This document shows positions 51,680 to 63,909 of a stretch of DNA of 64,000 bases, in pieces (the first letter of the stretch is position 1; each line of letters opens with the position of its first letter). Origin of the DNA: Micropterus salmoides. Its lineage: Eukaryota; Chordata; Actinopteri; Centrarchiformes; Centrarchidae. The position numbers and the translations under genes are program-made. The stretch covers positions 17,413,671-17,477,670 of the forward strand of contig NW_024041262.1 of NCBI RefSeq assembly GCF_014851395.1, given 5' to 3'. Below the pieces are notes generated by a model. The model saw only the letters and a list, made by a program, of their open reading frames with translations. It did not search any database and was not told the DNA's origin.

Positions 51680-52768
51680 GATGCTGCTCCCTCTGCTGCT
51701 CTGTCGGCTCCTACACACACAGCGGCCAGCAGAGCGAGATGCCGTGGTGGAGATGGTGAAGTTAAATTCGCTCCAAACTACTCAAGTTGTTGCTCTTCAG
51801 GCCTACTGTAAGTACATGCAATAAAACCTTCCAGAGTAAAAAGAAAATAAAAACCCCCTCCATCTACACCGACACACACAGATCCGGATCTGAATGTTTC
51901 TATCTCAGTTCAGTTCCCAGATGAGACGCTGCGGAGCGTTTGGCTGCTCAACATGATCGTAGCTGTCATCAACTCCACACAGGTAACAGCTGATCAGGAC
52001 TCACCTCTGCAGAACCTTCAGTCTGGTTCTGCTGGTTCTGATCCTGGTTGTGTTCAGTAAGCAGGTCTCTCTGTGTTGCAGCTGCAGGAGCTGATGTGTC
52101 ATGAGATGATGGGGAGCCTGGTGATGTTCAATAAGGACTCTGTGCTCATCATCCTCAATGAGACACACTCAGAGGTCACCTGTCATCACGTCGTCTTCTT
52201 TGTGTGTCCACAGTTTAGTCTCTGGACTGGGAGACCTTTGGGTTTGTGTTCCTAGAACACCCGGAGGCCTTGTCCTGTCTTCTGCTGCTGCTCTGCAGAG
52301 AGCAATACGACAGGAACACACCTGGGCACTCGTCTTAGAGACTCCTGGGTCCCCGTTAATGTCTCTCTAATGTCTGTATGTCCCAGGCCCAGTGAGGAGA
52401 TGGTGAAGATGGTCCTGAGTCGTCCCTGTTACCCAGAGGACCAGTTCACCACCAGCATCCTAAGACACTGGGCGTCCAATCAACAGACAACACGCTGGGA
52501 GAACGCAACAAGGCCCAGCTGAACAAGAACAACCAGCCCCGCCAGAGACAGAGGTGAGGACATTCATATGAGGACAGATTGATCGCTTCAGGAGGGATTG
52601 ATAACTGATAGCTGATTGTGTCTGTCTCTGCCAATCTTCACTCAGACCACGATCCTTCAGCTCTGCAGCACGTTCAGGCGAGGTGTGATGAGGTCCACAC
52701 AATGATGTATGCACGCACTCACACACACACACTGACGGGCGAGATCACTGCGGCGGCTGATGATATCA
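51680..52768 (+). pseudogene. Degenerate multi-exon gene, helical ARM/HEAT-like product
   Basis: Exon-like blocks: about 51680-51807 (ends at gtaagt), 51909-51982, 52082-52174, 52214-52348, 52387-52553 and 52646-52700, most with AG and GT borders. They read, in order, VVEMVKLNSLQTTQVVALQAY, FPDETLRSVWLLNMIVAVIN, LQELMCHEMMGSLVMFNKDS, DWETFGFVFLEHPEALSCLL, SEEMVKMVLSRPCYPEDQFT and TILQLCSTFRRGV. Disablements: the fourth block reads only out of phase with the third and is preceded by TAG. The fifth shifts frame between ILRHWAS and LGERNKAQLNKNNQ, with the first frame reaching TGA. The apparent last exon is at 46948-47071 in the opposite orientation. The leucine-rich helical pattern suggests an ARM/HEAT-type protein; I cannot identify it. 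Assembly error or alternative splicing could mimic some of the breaks. Confidence 0.55.
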
Positions 52769-52919
52769 GGGATCTGGGATGGTTGGTTAGCATTAAACCC
52801 CAGTAGACTTGTTTAGCTTTTGGGGTGTAGTTTATTATTATCTCCCTGTCTTCTCTCCTGAGTTTATCCATCAGCAGTCACCAAAAAGACACAGAACTCT
52901 TGTCAACACCTACTTAGAA

Positions 52920-53878
52920 CATTGTCCGATGCCAATTTTGTAGACATCACTCAACCCTGATTTGAATACATTGATTTACTATACAAGTAATTTTGTGACT
53001 GCATTTCCTTTGTGCGTTTCTTTTTTTTAAGTTGTGATGGGTTTTAAATTTCATTCATAATGGTTTTAAAAAGGTCTTAAATTTGACCAGGTGAAACCTG
53101 CAGAAACCCTGATATTTTTCCATTACCTCGTCTACCTGACTTAACAATTTGCATAACGTTGAACTTCTTATTTGAAACAATCTTTATTAGCTTATGATTC
53201 CATAAAACTACACATTTAAAGCTCCCTTTTATGTTATTTAAGTAAAAGTGCTGCTGATGGAATAAAATTATGCATAGTGGCTTTTTCCACAAAACACAGT
53301 AAAGTAAGTAGTAAAAGGAAATTTTATTTAGCTCAAGATTCAAGTTATTATAACTTAACACCAAAAAATCTCATAAATGGAAATAGGGAATGTTCAACAT
53401 TATTGAATGAAAACAAATTGCTTATCAAAATTGTTGCTGGTTAATTATCTGATCAAGCAGTCAGTTACTTTGTCTATTCAGCTTTATGCAAGATGTGTCT
53501 TATTTTGTGTCTGTAAAATGTAGAAATGACAGAAGTTGTTCAAGGTTTTGATACTAAATAAAGTGAACTTGAATTGTAATGGAGTTGTATTTGTATTTTT
53601 CAAGACTATCTGAAAATGGGAATTTTGTAAATTTCATTTTTTTTTTCGTAGATTTTCCTCAGTATAAGTTGTGCGCAATTACATTTGAGTAAAGAATAAG
53701 TGGAATTTAATTTTAATAAGCATCAGTGAATCAATGTAACTTAGTATGCAGAAAATAAATGTATTATATTTAAGTTAAGGTTTACTCAAATATTATTACC
53801 ACTACTATAAATGTTTGAGGTAATCTGTTTCCACAAATATTTGGAGTATTCTGAACTTATTTGGATTTACAGTGTACT
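52920..53878 (-). repeat. Inverted arm 2 (pairs with 43066-44731), carrying the empty site
   Basis: Reverse complement of arm 1 from acattgtccgatgcc to tttacagtgtac. It includes ccaggtgaaacctgcagaaa at 53088 and lacks the 668-bp insertion found in arm 1. Visible differences (base changes and small gaps) show that the arms are old rather than an assembly duplicate. Confidence 0.75.
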
Positions 53879-55189
53879 GTTATTCTGAAAAGTAGCATTT
53901 AGTGGGCTACTTGGTAATTTCAGGTATTGCTGATTGAAAACCTACTCTCAATGACAAACAAATCCATATTTTAATACAATTTAATTTTATACAACTTTTT
54001 AGAAGTGCTTTATAATAATGAAGAAGCCCAGTGTTGCTGTTTACATACTGCTATTAAACAAGGCAATGAAATGCATCTGACATCAAGACAATTATAAAGC
54101 CTCAGAACATGAGAAGTTAGTGTATGGTAGTGTAAAATAAAGTACAGTAGATGAAGCAATAAAACAACATAAATTATACAGAAATAATACTATAGAGATA
54201 CTATTTTCTGTGGGTCACCGAATTGCATTTGATCAATATATTACAGGAAAAAAGTAAATGAGAAATAAAAGTGTGTCTCTGTCCATGATCCTTGTCGTCT
54301 GGGAGTTTTGGATGTATGTGGAATACAGACATTTATCATGGAAGTGCAGCTCCACAATCAGTCACTGATGATCTGGGTGGATGACCAATGATTATGGTCC
54401 ATTTCATGCTTTTCAGGGGCCCAGATGGGAATCCAAAAGACAAAAGGGGCCCCTTCACGCTCGCCCAGCAGCTTTTTTCAAGATTCTCATTAGTGCACTA
54501 AATTGAAACATATGTGTCCGATTCGTAATTAGCTCCTGTAGAACAAAGGGTGGCATGATCTCTTTGATAGAGAAAAGGTCTACTCTGTTAAAGGCCACTC
54601 TGTTCTCAACAGCAATAACAACACAGGAAGAGGGAGATTATTTTGGAGTTCTTGTATACAGATATGGACAGAACTGTGAAATCTTTTCACTTTTTTGCTT
54701 TAATTTCAATGTATAGAGGAGGAGGACAAAAAGTCTGGCTGTGAAGAAAGTTAAAAGTGAGGCCAAGTTGAAACTATTGAAGTTTTATACAAATGTATAG
54801 AGGTTGAAGTACTTTAAGACTCTTTGTAAAATCACTACAAGCTTACACATTAGCAATTAAATAACTGCTTTTAGTTTATACCGTACAGAGGATCACTTGA
54901 ATTACGTGAACCCTTCCTCCTTTAGTTTACACAAATCTTGCTGTTGACAGAGAAAACTGGCTGAGTGACATGCAATTCTTCCTGTTAGTTCAGATGTTTT
55001 CAGTCCCCTTTATTAGTTTGTCTATTCATTAAAATAATAACTCAAACATTAATGTCAATTTTGGCCATGGCTCAGGGAAAAGGTTGTTTTGTGGGTCTTA
55101 TAGTATTTTCTGACATTAAGTTCACTTTTGAACCTTTTCATTATTTCATCACAAGCTACTACATTTATGTAAATAAAATACACCGGGCA
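53879..55189. other. Intergenic AT-rich DNA
   Basis: No exon or named element supportable on either strand. Confidence 0.35.
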
Positions 55190-55690
55190 CATGCAGTGAT
55201 GTAAAGAAAGTATTTCCATTTTATCCTACAGTATCTACTTCTACTCCAGTACATTTTAGAAGGCAAGAGTGTAATTTTTACACTTTTTAAGTTATAGTTA
55301 CTTTTAAGATTAAGATCCCAAACATTTGGCTTGTGACCTCTTACAAAAGAGACGTCCAGTTGGGACCCCTTATCATGTTTCAGATGAACATGAGTTGTTA
55401 GCAGTTATACCAAAGAGAGATTACCGCTCTAAACTTGTCAATTGGTTTCATTTAGTGGCTTAAACTGTTTTAAAATCAAAGATTAGAGAATATCCAATAA
55501 ATGAATACATACATATGTGAAAATTGTTTTTCTTTTTTCCTCTACCACTGATTATCTCACAACCCCGACCTCTAGGTTGGGAACCACTAAACTACACAGC
55601 TGTATATAAAGTAGTTAAAAGCTAGCTTCACCTCAACCAGCTACAACAGTAAAATTACTTTTGATACTTGAAGTATATTCTGCTGATATA
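55190..55690 (+). repeat. Teleost repeat (ctactccagtacattttaga family)
   Basis: tatctacttctactccagta, cattttagaaggcaagagtg and a segment with ggcttgtgacctcttacaaa and ggttgggaaccactaaacta are pieces of common dispersed fish repeats, probably two nested copies. Confidence 0.5.
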
Positions 55691-56039
55691 TATCTGGGCC
55701 AAAACAATTCCTACACATTTTCTTTATCATAAAAAAGAGCAGGTTTTGCAGCAGAAAAAATGTGTTTTCTAGCTAACCAACAGCTTATTGGCTGATAGTT
55801 TTATAATACTGTTTCATTTTCATTTAGGTGATGAAATAGTATGAACATTCTTCTTCACTTGAAAAACACAAGACAGCCCCTTTGATGAGTTATTTGTAAA
55901 ACCAGAGGTATAACAACAAGTATTTTCAGCTCTCCCCAAACAGAAAATGCCCCTTTCATGTTCCTCCAACTTGGTACTCACAATCTGAAACAAGGGTGCA
56001 ATTGTGGTTGTCACCAAACAATGACATTTTTTTCTTTCT

Positions 56040-56500
56040 TTCACTCTCTAAATTCCCCATATCATCTCTACACAGATGAGCAATTTGTCTGTCATGAGGT
56101 CCGGGACATCGGCCCACTCTGGGCCTATTTCACTGACAACACTGTTATTAGCGGTAAGCCGAGCCAGTGGTAAATGAATCTGCCTACTGTTCAGGAGGCC
56201 AGGTCTCTTTTCAGCGATTAATTTGATAAATATATTAATTATGAATCTGGATGACAGTACAATCAGATTGTCAGGCTTCCAGACTTGGCCTTTGTGATAA
56301 GTCGCCTTTGAGATTGGGTCTCCTCGGGTTTCAGGAGCTGTCATCCCCGGGGCTCAGCCTCTTATCAGCGCCTGACCCATTCACTCGGTAATTTCCTGTG
56401 TGTTGTAATTAAATGGAGGCTTTCTGATTGCAAGTGACTCTCTTTAAGAGGTGCTTCTTGGGTTTCAGGGGAAAGGGAGGTTCAATGGACCGGCTGTCTC
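56040..56500. promoter_or_regulatory. Candidate conserved non-coding element
   Basis: The most striking non-coding island of the right half. It is unique, balanced in composition and rich in potential factor cores (tcagcgattaatttgataaa, gtgataagtcgcctttgag, gtaattaaatggaggc), with no repeat signature and no coding frame of note. Appearance-based call. Confidence 0.32.
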
Positions 56501-56856
56501 CCCTGCCCTCTGCAGGACTCAATAGGCACTGAATTCCTATTTACACAGCAATACGTGTACCTTTAATACATCTGCTTTAATGTGAAATCTTGTTAATAGT
56601 TTATACTGATGAAGAATCCCCTCAAATCCTCTTAAAGGAGCTACAATTTTTGTCTATCTGCACATATTCCAATGTCCACAGGATTAATATACAAGCTCGT
56701 TTGTCTCATCACCAAATAACCCAAAGAAAGACAGAAAACAGTGAATAATCACAACCAATATAGACAAATAAATATAATATATATATGACTTTTTTTTCTT
56801 GTTGCACCTCAGGTTAACTCACGTCACTGCTACCATATTAAACACAAAACGGTTAC

Positions 56857-57094
56857 CTATCAGGTATAGAAAGTTTCTCTTTGCACTTTGAAACATGACC
56901 TGAATGATCTGGTTCTTGGTAGGCTGATCCTTTGGCAACTGCTTCGAATGAAATCCTCTGCTGGCTGCTGACAGTTGATTATGGACATTTACTGTAGTTG
57001 TTGACTCCCCGTCCATCTCTGCTTGGATACTGTTACAGAACTGGCAGACGGACATCCTGGGCCTGGCGTGGGGCCTACAGCAGCAGACTACCAT
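56857..57094 (-). other. Exon-like open frame with a CxxC motif
   Basis: The minus-strand frame reads RPRMSVCQFCNSIQAEMDGE, then NQLSAASRGFHSKQLP and NQIIQVMFQSAKRNFLYLIG, ending at a donor-like ATAG|gtaacc (56857). The composition is protein-like and the CQFC pair could bind metal. The upstream acceptor is poor, with no pyrimidine tract. No family is recognised, and a chance open frame or decayed exon is equally possible. Confidence 0.25.
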
Positions 57095-57639
57095 CAGTAT
57101 ACTATGACAAATGGCTACAAAGCAGTAGAAGTGCTAAAAAAAAGTAAAGCAAACAAACTTTGTTTCAGAAGAAAATACAGAAAAGTCTGGACTTTTTCAA
57201 TTATGCACACCATGTTGATATATTATTTTGCTTCTCGAAAGAAATAAAACATGTTTATCATAAGTTTAATTTCAAGTTTCTGTTTCAAAGTTTCACAGTA
57301 AAATCCAGGTCTAATCTGACAAAGCAACAAATGTTGTATCATATTAACTGACTACTGTGTAACATAAGAGTGATGATGGAGGAATATCTCTAACTATGCC
57401 AGAGCTAACTCTTCTTCACAATAAAGAAACACTTTTGATTAAAAAAAAATTAATTCCATTGTTTTCTCCCAGATGTGCAATTTTTGGAGAGCTTGAGTTT
57501 GATGACAATCTGTATCTTATCTTTGGTAAAAAAAAGTAAGACTAATTTACATTTGATCATTTACAATATTAATTCACCAATAGCAAAACCCTTCTTCTGA
57601 GAACCAATGAAAGCTTGAATTTGCTCGGCTGTGCTGCCT

Positions 57640-57990
57640 CTGAAGGCACAAAAGGTTTCCCAGCCGCTCTCTTTCACTTTTCCTCTCTGGTATCACCAAG
57701 GCCTATAATTAAAATCACGTTTTTTTCATGCGGTCGGTGAGCACCATTAATTCAGAGAGTGGTGCCATTATGGAGGTTGTGGCTCCCAGGGTAGCGCTGA
57801 GGAAGAGGTGGGGCAGTGGCTTTTCAACATTAATGGCCCCCGTGTGTGCCTGCTATTAATCTCAACAAGGAGTGAAGTGGCTTCATCCCAGCTGCAGCAG
57901 CAGGACAACGGCTCCCAAAACACTGCAGAGATTAAATGGAGTTTTGTCTTGGGCCCTTTACTCTGACCCGTGACATTTAAATAGGTTCTA
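57640..57990. promoter_or_regulatory. Candidate conserved non-coding element
   Basis: Unique balanced sequence with gcctataattaaaatcacg, gagcaccattaattcagag and ctgctattaatctcaac cores and CpGs, inside AT-rich flanks. No coding frame supportable. Confidence 0.3.
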
Positions 57991-58689
57991 ACACTGGGCT
58001 CACCTTTACTTGCCATTACTTTGTTCATTTTATTTGACTAAAGAATCAGTGTCTTTGTGTAAGTACACATATGTGGACATAAACTGATACAGCACCTTAT
58101 TATGTCTTGTACAATAAAAAAACAAACAACTTGGTAATAATATTTCAGCTTCTCAAACAGCCTCTTGGAAGAAAGCCAAGTATGTAGGTCACCCCTTGCT
58201 CACTTTCAAAGATGTCAAATAATTAATATATCTCTAACAAGCAGGACATACAATTTACAATTGCCACTGGATCAGAAGTAGAAGGAAAATAAAAATGTAG
58301 ACAAAAACAGCACTGACATCGCTTTGCCACAAGGAGGAACCACTGATTAATTTTTGCTGCAGTCGTAGTTTAGTTATTGCTTTTCATGGTGTAACAGTTC
58401 GATTTTTGAGTCCGTTTGTCATACTGCAGTGTTTCACTAGATGGCAGGAGTGCATGATTTAATGACCGAGCTTGTGTCATCATGACAATGAACTTCCAAG
58501 ATAATCTTTTTTATAAGCAAACCACCTGAACAAACAGCAGAGTCACGACTTTTGCTTTTCAATCTTACATCAACAGACATTGCTAAGCTGTAAAGCAGGA
58601 TTCTAATTATAACATGATTTATAACCAAGGTGATTATAAGTCATATTGTTTGTTAGTAAATCCCAATGTTTGTGTAACAATAACAGGCT

Positions 58690-58930
58690 CTATCACATTC
58701 CTTCAGAGACTTAATAGAGCTTATCCATAAGGGTTCTGATCACGTTTTCATCTGCAGAGCCTCATATGGATCACTCAAATAAACAGTTACCTTAATGAAG
58801 CATTAATGGTTACATTACTGTGGGAGCGCTGCATGCTAAAGAGGGGACACCAGAGGTTAATTGCAGTTTCCTGCACACTTGATAATGCGGCTCTCTCTGC
58901 AAATAGGGAAAAACAAATTACATTCTCATG
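58690..58930. promoter_or_regulatory. Candidate conserved non-coding element
   Basis: Unique stretch containing taatagagcttatccataag, gaagcattaatggttacatt and cttgataatgcggctctc. Low confidence; by appearance only. Confidence 0.2.
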
Positions 58931-60018
58931 TTCATGTAATCATACTGATACGAAATTAATTTTCTGAAGCCGAAAACTGCTGTCATCCCCTTGTTGTATT
59001 CTATTCATGCTAGCTACGTTAAGTCGGAAATAAAAGAATAATTCCGCATTAGCGTTTTTAATTAAGGTTTGTCTAAAAGGTGAATAGAACACTGATGAAA
59101 TTTTGGGGGGATTTATTAAATTACTGTGAAATCAAATTAGGTGAGCAAATTAATCCTTGCAGTGAATTAGATATGTGAATGAGAAAATTGACTTCTCAAC
59201 ACAAAGCAGAGGATGAGAAGGAGGGATGGTATAAAACAGACGCTGCAGGTTGTTGAGCTCTGATGATTATCAAGGATAGATGGCTACAGCTCTTGCTCAA
59301 CTGAAAGTGTCCACATGGCCACATCTTGTACATGAGCAATTTTCAATTTCATCATGTTTGTTTTATCTCAAAGACACAAGACTAGTAGCCTACTCTTGGC
59401 TACTGGGTACACATGGCTTTTATTCCTAGATTCTCCTGCACCTCGATTTATGCTCTCAGTGACATACTGTACATAAAGCTCACAGCATTTCCCAGCCATT
59501 CTCATAACATACTCAGAAAGTCTAGTTTTTGCAGTGATCTCCAAAAGTATGCATCCTAGAATATTACATTATCCTTAGTGCACCAGCGGCAAAACACTGT
59601 TCTTGCCTTTTCACATAAAACTGACTGATGATGATAATGATGTAAATTAGCTTGAAAACAAATACAGAACTAATTTAGGTTGATATGTACATGTTTAGGG
59701 TACATACTGTAAAGTTTAGCATTTTGGGAAATACACTTAATTGTTTTCTTGCATTATAAATAAAATAAAAAATCAATACCCCTTAGTAAACACAGAGCAA
59801 CAGCCAAGATTACCTTAGTTTAACTTAGCATAAACACTAGAAGCAATGGGAAACAGCTAGCTTGACTCTGTTCAAAATGCAGCAGTCTCTGCTGTAGCCA
59901 ATGGAGCACCAAACAGTGCCCATCTGTGGGGAAGACCAAAATAATGTTTCACAATGATCAGTATTGTTTTTAGGCTATAACCTAAAAAGTAGTACCTCCT
60001 ACCTGTGCTTACAACACT

Positions 60019-60081
<63 letters not shown>

Positions 60082-62220
60082 TGCAGTGAATTGGAGTAAA
60101 GAGGCCAAGTCTGCATCTCAGCGTTCTGGGGAAAATTCACATTGAAAAGTGGGGTAGTTAGGAGTCTGTTACTTGTGAAACTGTTTAATTGGAGTATTGA
60201 TTAACAGTTGTGACATATTTTGTACATATTTTGGAAATTTGAACATGGGTTGCTGTCATTTTTATTCAGTTTGTATCTGTTGTCATTTTTTATTAGTGGT
60301 AGTAAATTATCCTGTTGTGCTGTTTGCTCTCGCTCAGGTATTCAATCCAAGGGGAAAAAATCCTGAAGGACATTGTCCAGTTACAGCAATATGCCTACTA
60401 AATTGTTGCTATACTATATGTTATGTTTTTTTTTAGATGCCTGCCTTTTCTGTCTATGAAGCAGATTTCAGGTTTAGTGCGTTGGTTTCTAGCTTTAGTG
60501 GGTATAACAGTTAACCCTCAGAATACTGATTCCTGTGTCACAAAAATGATTTGGCCTTCAAAGGGGAATTCCAACTATCACATATTTTTGCTGATCTAGT
60601 CTTTGTGCTGGACACAAGCTAAATATAAAGAACAGCACAAATGATGAATATTCTCCCAAAACATAATGAAGTGACATAAAAACAACAGATATGTGCTACA
60701 TGCCTGATGCATGTTCATTTTATTGAGGTCAAATTTAAATGATTTCTAGTAAGTAGCTCGTGGCTTTATATCTTGATGACACTCTTGATGACTGGACTGA
60801 TTATTTGTCAGATCTGCTCTTTGACTCCATTAGCTTTTGATTGTGTAGATTGACAGTGATCACTTGATCTCTTCCCTTTCAAATTAGTGCAATATACATC
60901 AGTTGAATGACAAACTGATGTAACTGGTGACTGAAATATTTTGATTCACACTGTGTGTGAAGGAGAAATCTCATCAAATTCCATTTAACCACACTAGAAA
61001 AAATAAATTACATGCATTTCAATACATTGTGCCCTGGTAAACAAGACAAAATAAAATCTGCTGCTTTATGTTTATCTTGATATTACTGAATCCAAACCGT
61101 CTCAGCTTCACAGCTTGTCTGATATTTTTGGTACTTTGCTGGAGAATTGCTAATAAGAAGATCAATACATTGCAAATTGTTTGCTTTGCCCGTTTGATGT
61201 AGCACAGTCTTCAAAGAACAGCTGATAATGACACTGTGAACTCATCTGTGAACTAAACAGATGAAAGACAGACAGCCTCATATTTGAGTTGCTTATATGA
61301 TCTGGCTCCTTCAGGGGTGAATGTGCAAAAACACATGTCTAATGTGGTGAAAATCCCACTCGTACCAAACTCAGTGGTACCTTTGCTTCTGTCAACATTA
61401 GCCAAAAATACAGCCCATTCCAGCTCTCTTCTGTAAGGTTCAACAGTTTTATGTAATGATGCTTTAAATCTGACACCATCTAGAGGCTGAGCAGCAAATA
61501 TTTGCAGAAAACTGCTACAAATAATAATTGCAGCTCAGTGTTTTATGGTCCAAATATTAACAAGAATAAAAGCAATTTGTCAGCACTGTAAATCAGTAAC
61601 ATCATGTCATACTAAAATCCTTTGGTTTTGTACCTGTGACAGTTGCCTATTTGCAGGCTTGAGCATGTTGTCACACTGCCAAAACCCTCCTGGATCCCTA
61701 ATGAAAATAAGCTTGTACTCCATAGACCAGTGCCTGTATTAACAGTGCTCTGATTATAAATTGCTGATGGCGAGCTCAGACCTGCGGTGCTGGGTTTCCT
61801 CAACATCACCACAGCTTTAATATGAAAAGACATTGGCCTCGGATTGTTTAGGCGGGTTTTGGTGGAAAAAAGCTTCTCATCAGGAAGGCTTTTCTAACAT
61901 ATATTCATATACAGCACTCAGTGTTATGTTATATTAAATGTTTGGATTTATGTTTCTGATGCATTAACATAAGCAGTTTTTTAATGTTGTAGCTGATTGA
62001 GGTGGCGCTAATTTATTTGCACTTCTGGATAATGATACATCAACAACGCATTGTAATATATAAGAGGATCTGTCATGTATGCAAAGGCTTTATCTGCAAT
62101 GTAACTAGTTATTATGGCTGTCACATTAATGTAGTGGAGTGACATTTTCTGGAATTAAAATGGAACTAAAACGGAAACACTACCTGAAAATTGTACATAA
62201 GTAGCTGGATAAACATTACT
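58931..62220. other. Intergenic AT-rich DNA
   Basis: No exon supportable on either strand. Apart from the CT microsatellite at 60.02 kb I see no named element. Confidence 0.35.
60021..60078. repeat. (TC)n microsatellite
   Basis: 29 uninterrupted TC units. The minus-strand frame across it encodes only an Arg-Glu repeat and is not a gene. Confidence 0.95.
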
Positions 62221-62224
62221 TTCC

Positions 62225-62470
62225 ACCACTATGGCTCTGACTCCTGATCGAAATATCTCAACAATTATTAGATGGATTGTGATGTCATTTCGATCAGACA
62301 TTCATGGTAACCAGAGGATGAATAATAATGACTCCAGTAACCTCCCAACTTTCTAGCTTTTGATGAATTGGTACACATTTTATACAGATATTCATGCTAC
62401 CTAGAGGGTGAATCCTACTGACTTTGTTTATCCCCTGACTTTTCATAGCGCCATCATCAGATTAAAGAAT
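62225..62470 (+). repeat. Teleost repeat (ccaccactatggctctgac copy)
   Basis: Same family as 14.2 and 19.3 kb: aaatatctcaacaattatta, gatggattgtgatgtcattt, gacattcatggtaaccagag and cccctgacttttcatagcgc. Confidence 0.7.
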
Positions 62471-62504
62471 TAAATTCAAATTAAATGATAAACCAACCAC
62501 GTAA

Positions 62505-62695
62505 GGTGTTGGGCCACCATATGCTGCTAGAACAGCTTCAGTGCACCTTGGCATTGATTCTACAAGTCTCTAGAACTCTACTGGAGGGATGAACACCATT
62601 CTTCCAAGAGAAATTCCTTCATTTGGTGTTTTGATGATGGTGGTGGAGAACACTGTTTAAAACTTCCATAGGCGTTCAGTTGGTTTGAGACCTGT
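62505..62695 (+). repeat. Teleost repeat (gtgttgggccaccatatgctg), truncated
   Basis: gtgttgggccaccatatgct, cagcttcagtgcaccttggc, attctacaagtctctagaac and gatgaacaccattcttccaa are diagnostic for a common fish repeat. It is cut off at its right end by the element starting at about 62696. Confidence 0.65.
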
Positions 62696-63225
62696 CATGG
62701 TTTTCTTTAATTAATTGTTAACTCTTTACAATATGGCACACCAAACTGTGAGTAGTTACAAAGGAACAAGTGAGGAGTGAATGTACTGTATTGAAAGTTA
62801 TTTCCTGTTTTATGTTGAAAGAGTCCTTCCTTGTGTCTTGTGTAACTTAACTTCCTGCCTTTCCCACCATTTTTTATTGTCTGCCCCATCCTGATTAGTT
62901 TCACCTGTGTTTAGTTATCCTTCCCTCACTTGTATATTAAAACTGTATTCCTTTGCGTCACTGCCTCTGCTTTGTACAATGTGTCAAGTACCTCTGCTGT
63001 TTTTGCTAGTGTTTGTTACCCCAGTTGTTTTTGGACTTTGTTTCCCTTGGGCCGTGCTTGTACTTTTAATTCTTGCCTGCTCCATTCTGAATTTGTTTGC
63101 ATGTTTGACTGCCTCAATTTCCCATGAGCCTGTGTACCTTTTGATTAAACTGCATCTGCTCTGCCCCAGTGTCTCCATTTGGGTCAAATCGCTCGTGCTG
63201 CTGTTCCTGTTGAACACACTATGAC
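62696..63225 (+). mobile_element. TGTCA...TGACA element, relative of the 43971-44638 insertion
   Basis: Starts ctgtcatggttttc and ends cactatgacaag. It carries ttgtatattaaaactgtatt and, near the right end, catttgggtc, the counterpart of gacccaaatgcagg at the opposite end of the 43.97-kb element. The imperfect flanks agacc and agatc could be a mutated 5-bp target duplication. It interrupts the repeat at 62505. The two open frames inside show no known protein. Confidence 0.5.
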
Positions 63226-63909
63226 AAGATCTGCCACCCATGCAGAAGGGTGACTTATCTGACACATCAAATCTCGTCTTTCCTCTCTCTGCAGACAGTG
63301 CCTATAGTTTTTGCACCTCTGAACTCAACACCAAATGCGCATTCATCTTTGTAATGAGAGGTTTATGCACTGTAACCTTACTATAATACCCCCTATTCCA
63401 TGTAATTGCTGACAGTCTGATCATATCCTGCATTGACATTCACAGTCACCTAAGGAAGTTCTATTTCTTTACATAATGCACAAGCATCACGGACATCAAA
63501 TATACACTGCCAATTTACAACCCTATTTACTGATGTCTTTCCCATAAATCTAAATGCAGATGTCACTGTTCCTATTGAAACACTAACCAGTTGAGCTGTC
63601 TTTGAAGTTCGTGCCATCCCGCCCCGACAATGAACCCTCTTTCAGAGTCACTTCTACATTTATTCTATTGTCACCTTTTGACAGAATCAATTGGACCTGG
63701 TCAGCATTTTTATACATGCCACAGAGCATGAATGGGTGTTAAATGCTTAATTCTACTATGCAGTACCTGTGTGGCAGCATCTGCATTTGTCATGTTGTCC
63801 ATTTATTCAGTTCTTTTAATTTGTGACCTGCAGTACATTTCAATTGTTGAACACTTTGGTTTATGCCCAAATATCTGTAACTCACTTTCCCATTGCTCTC
63901 AGCTGGCCT
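63226..63909. other. Intergenic DNA
   Basis: No exon or named repeat supportable. Confidence 0.35.

Noticed and set aside
59872..60108. 78-residue minus-strand frame with an Arg-Glu repeat
   Set aside because: It is generated by the (TC)n microsatellite at 60021-60078.
62907..63265. Hydrophobic plus-strand frames of 105 and 65 residues, and an antisense frame
   Set aside because: They lie inside the TGTCA...TGACA mobile element and show no transposase, reverse transcriptase or other domain.
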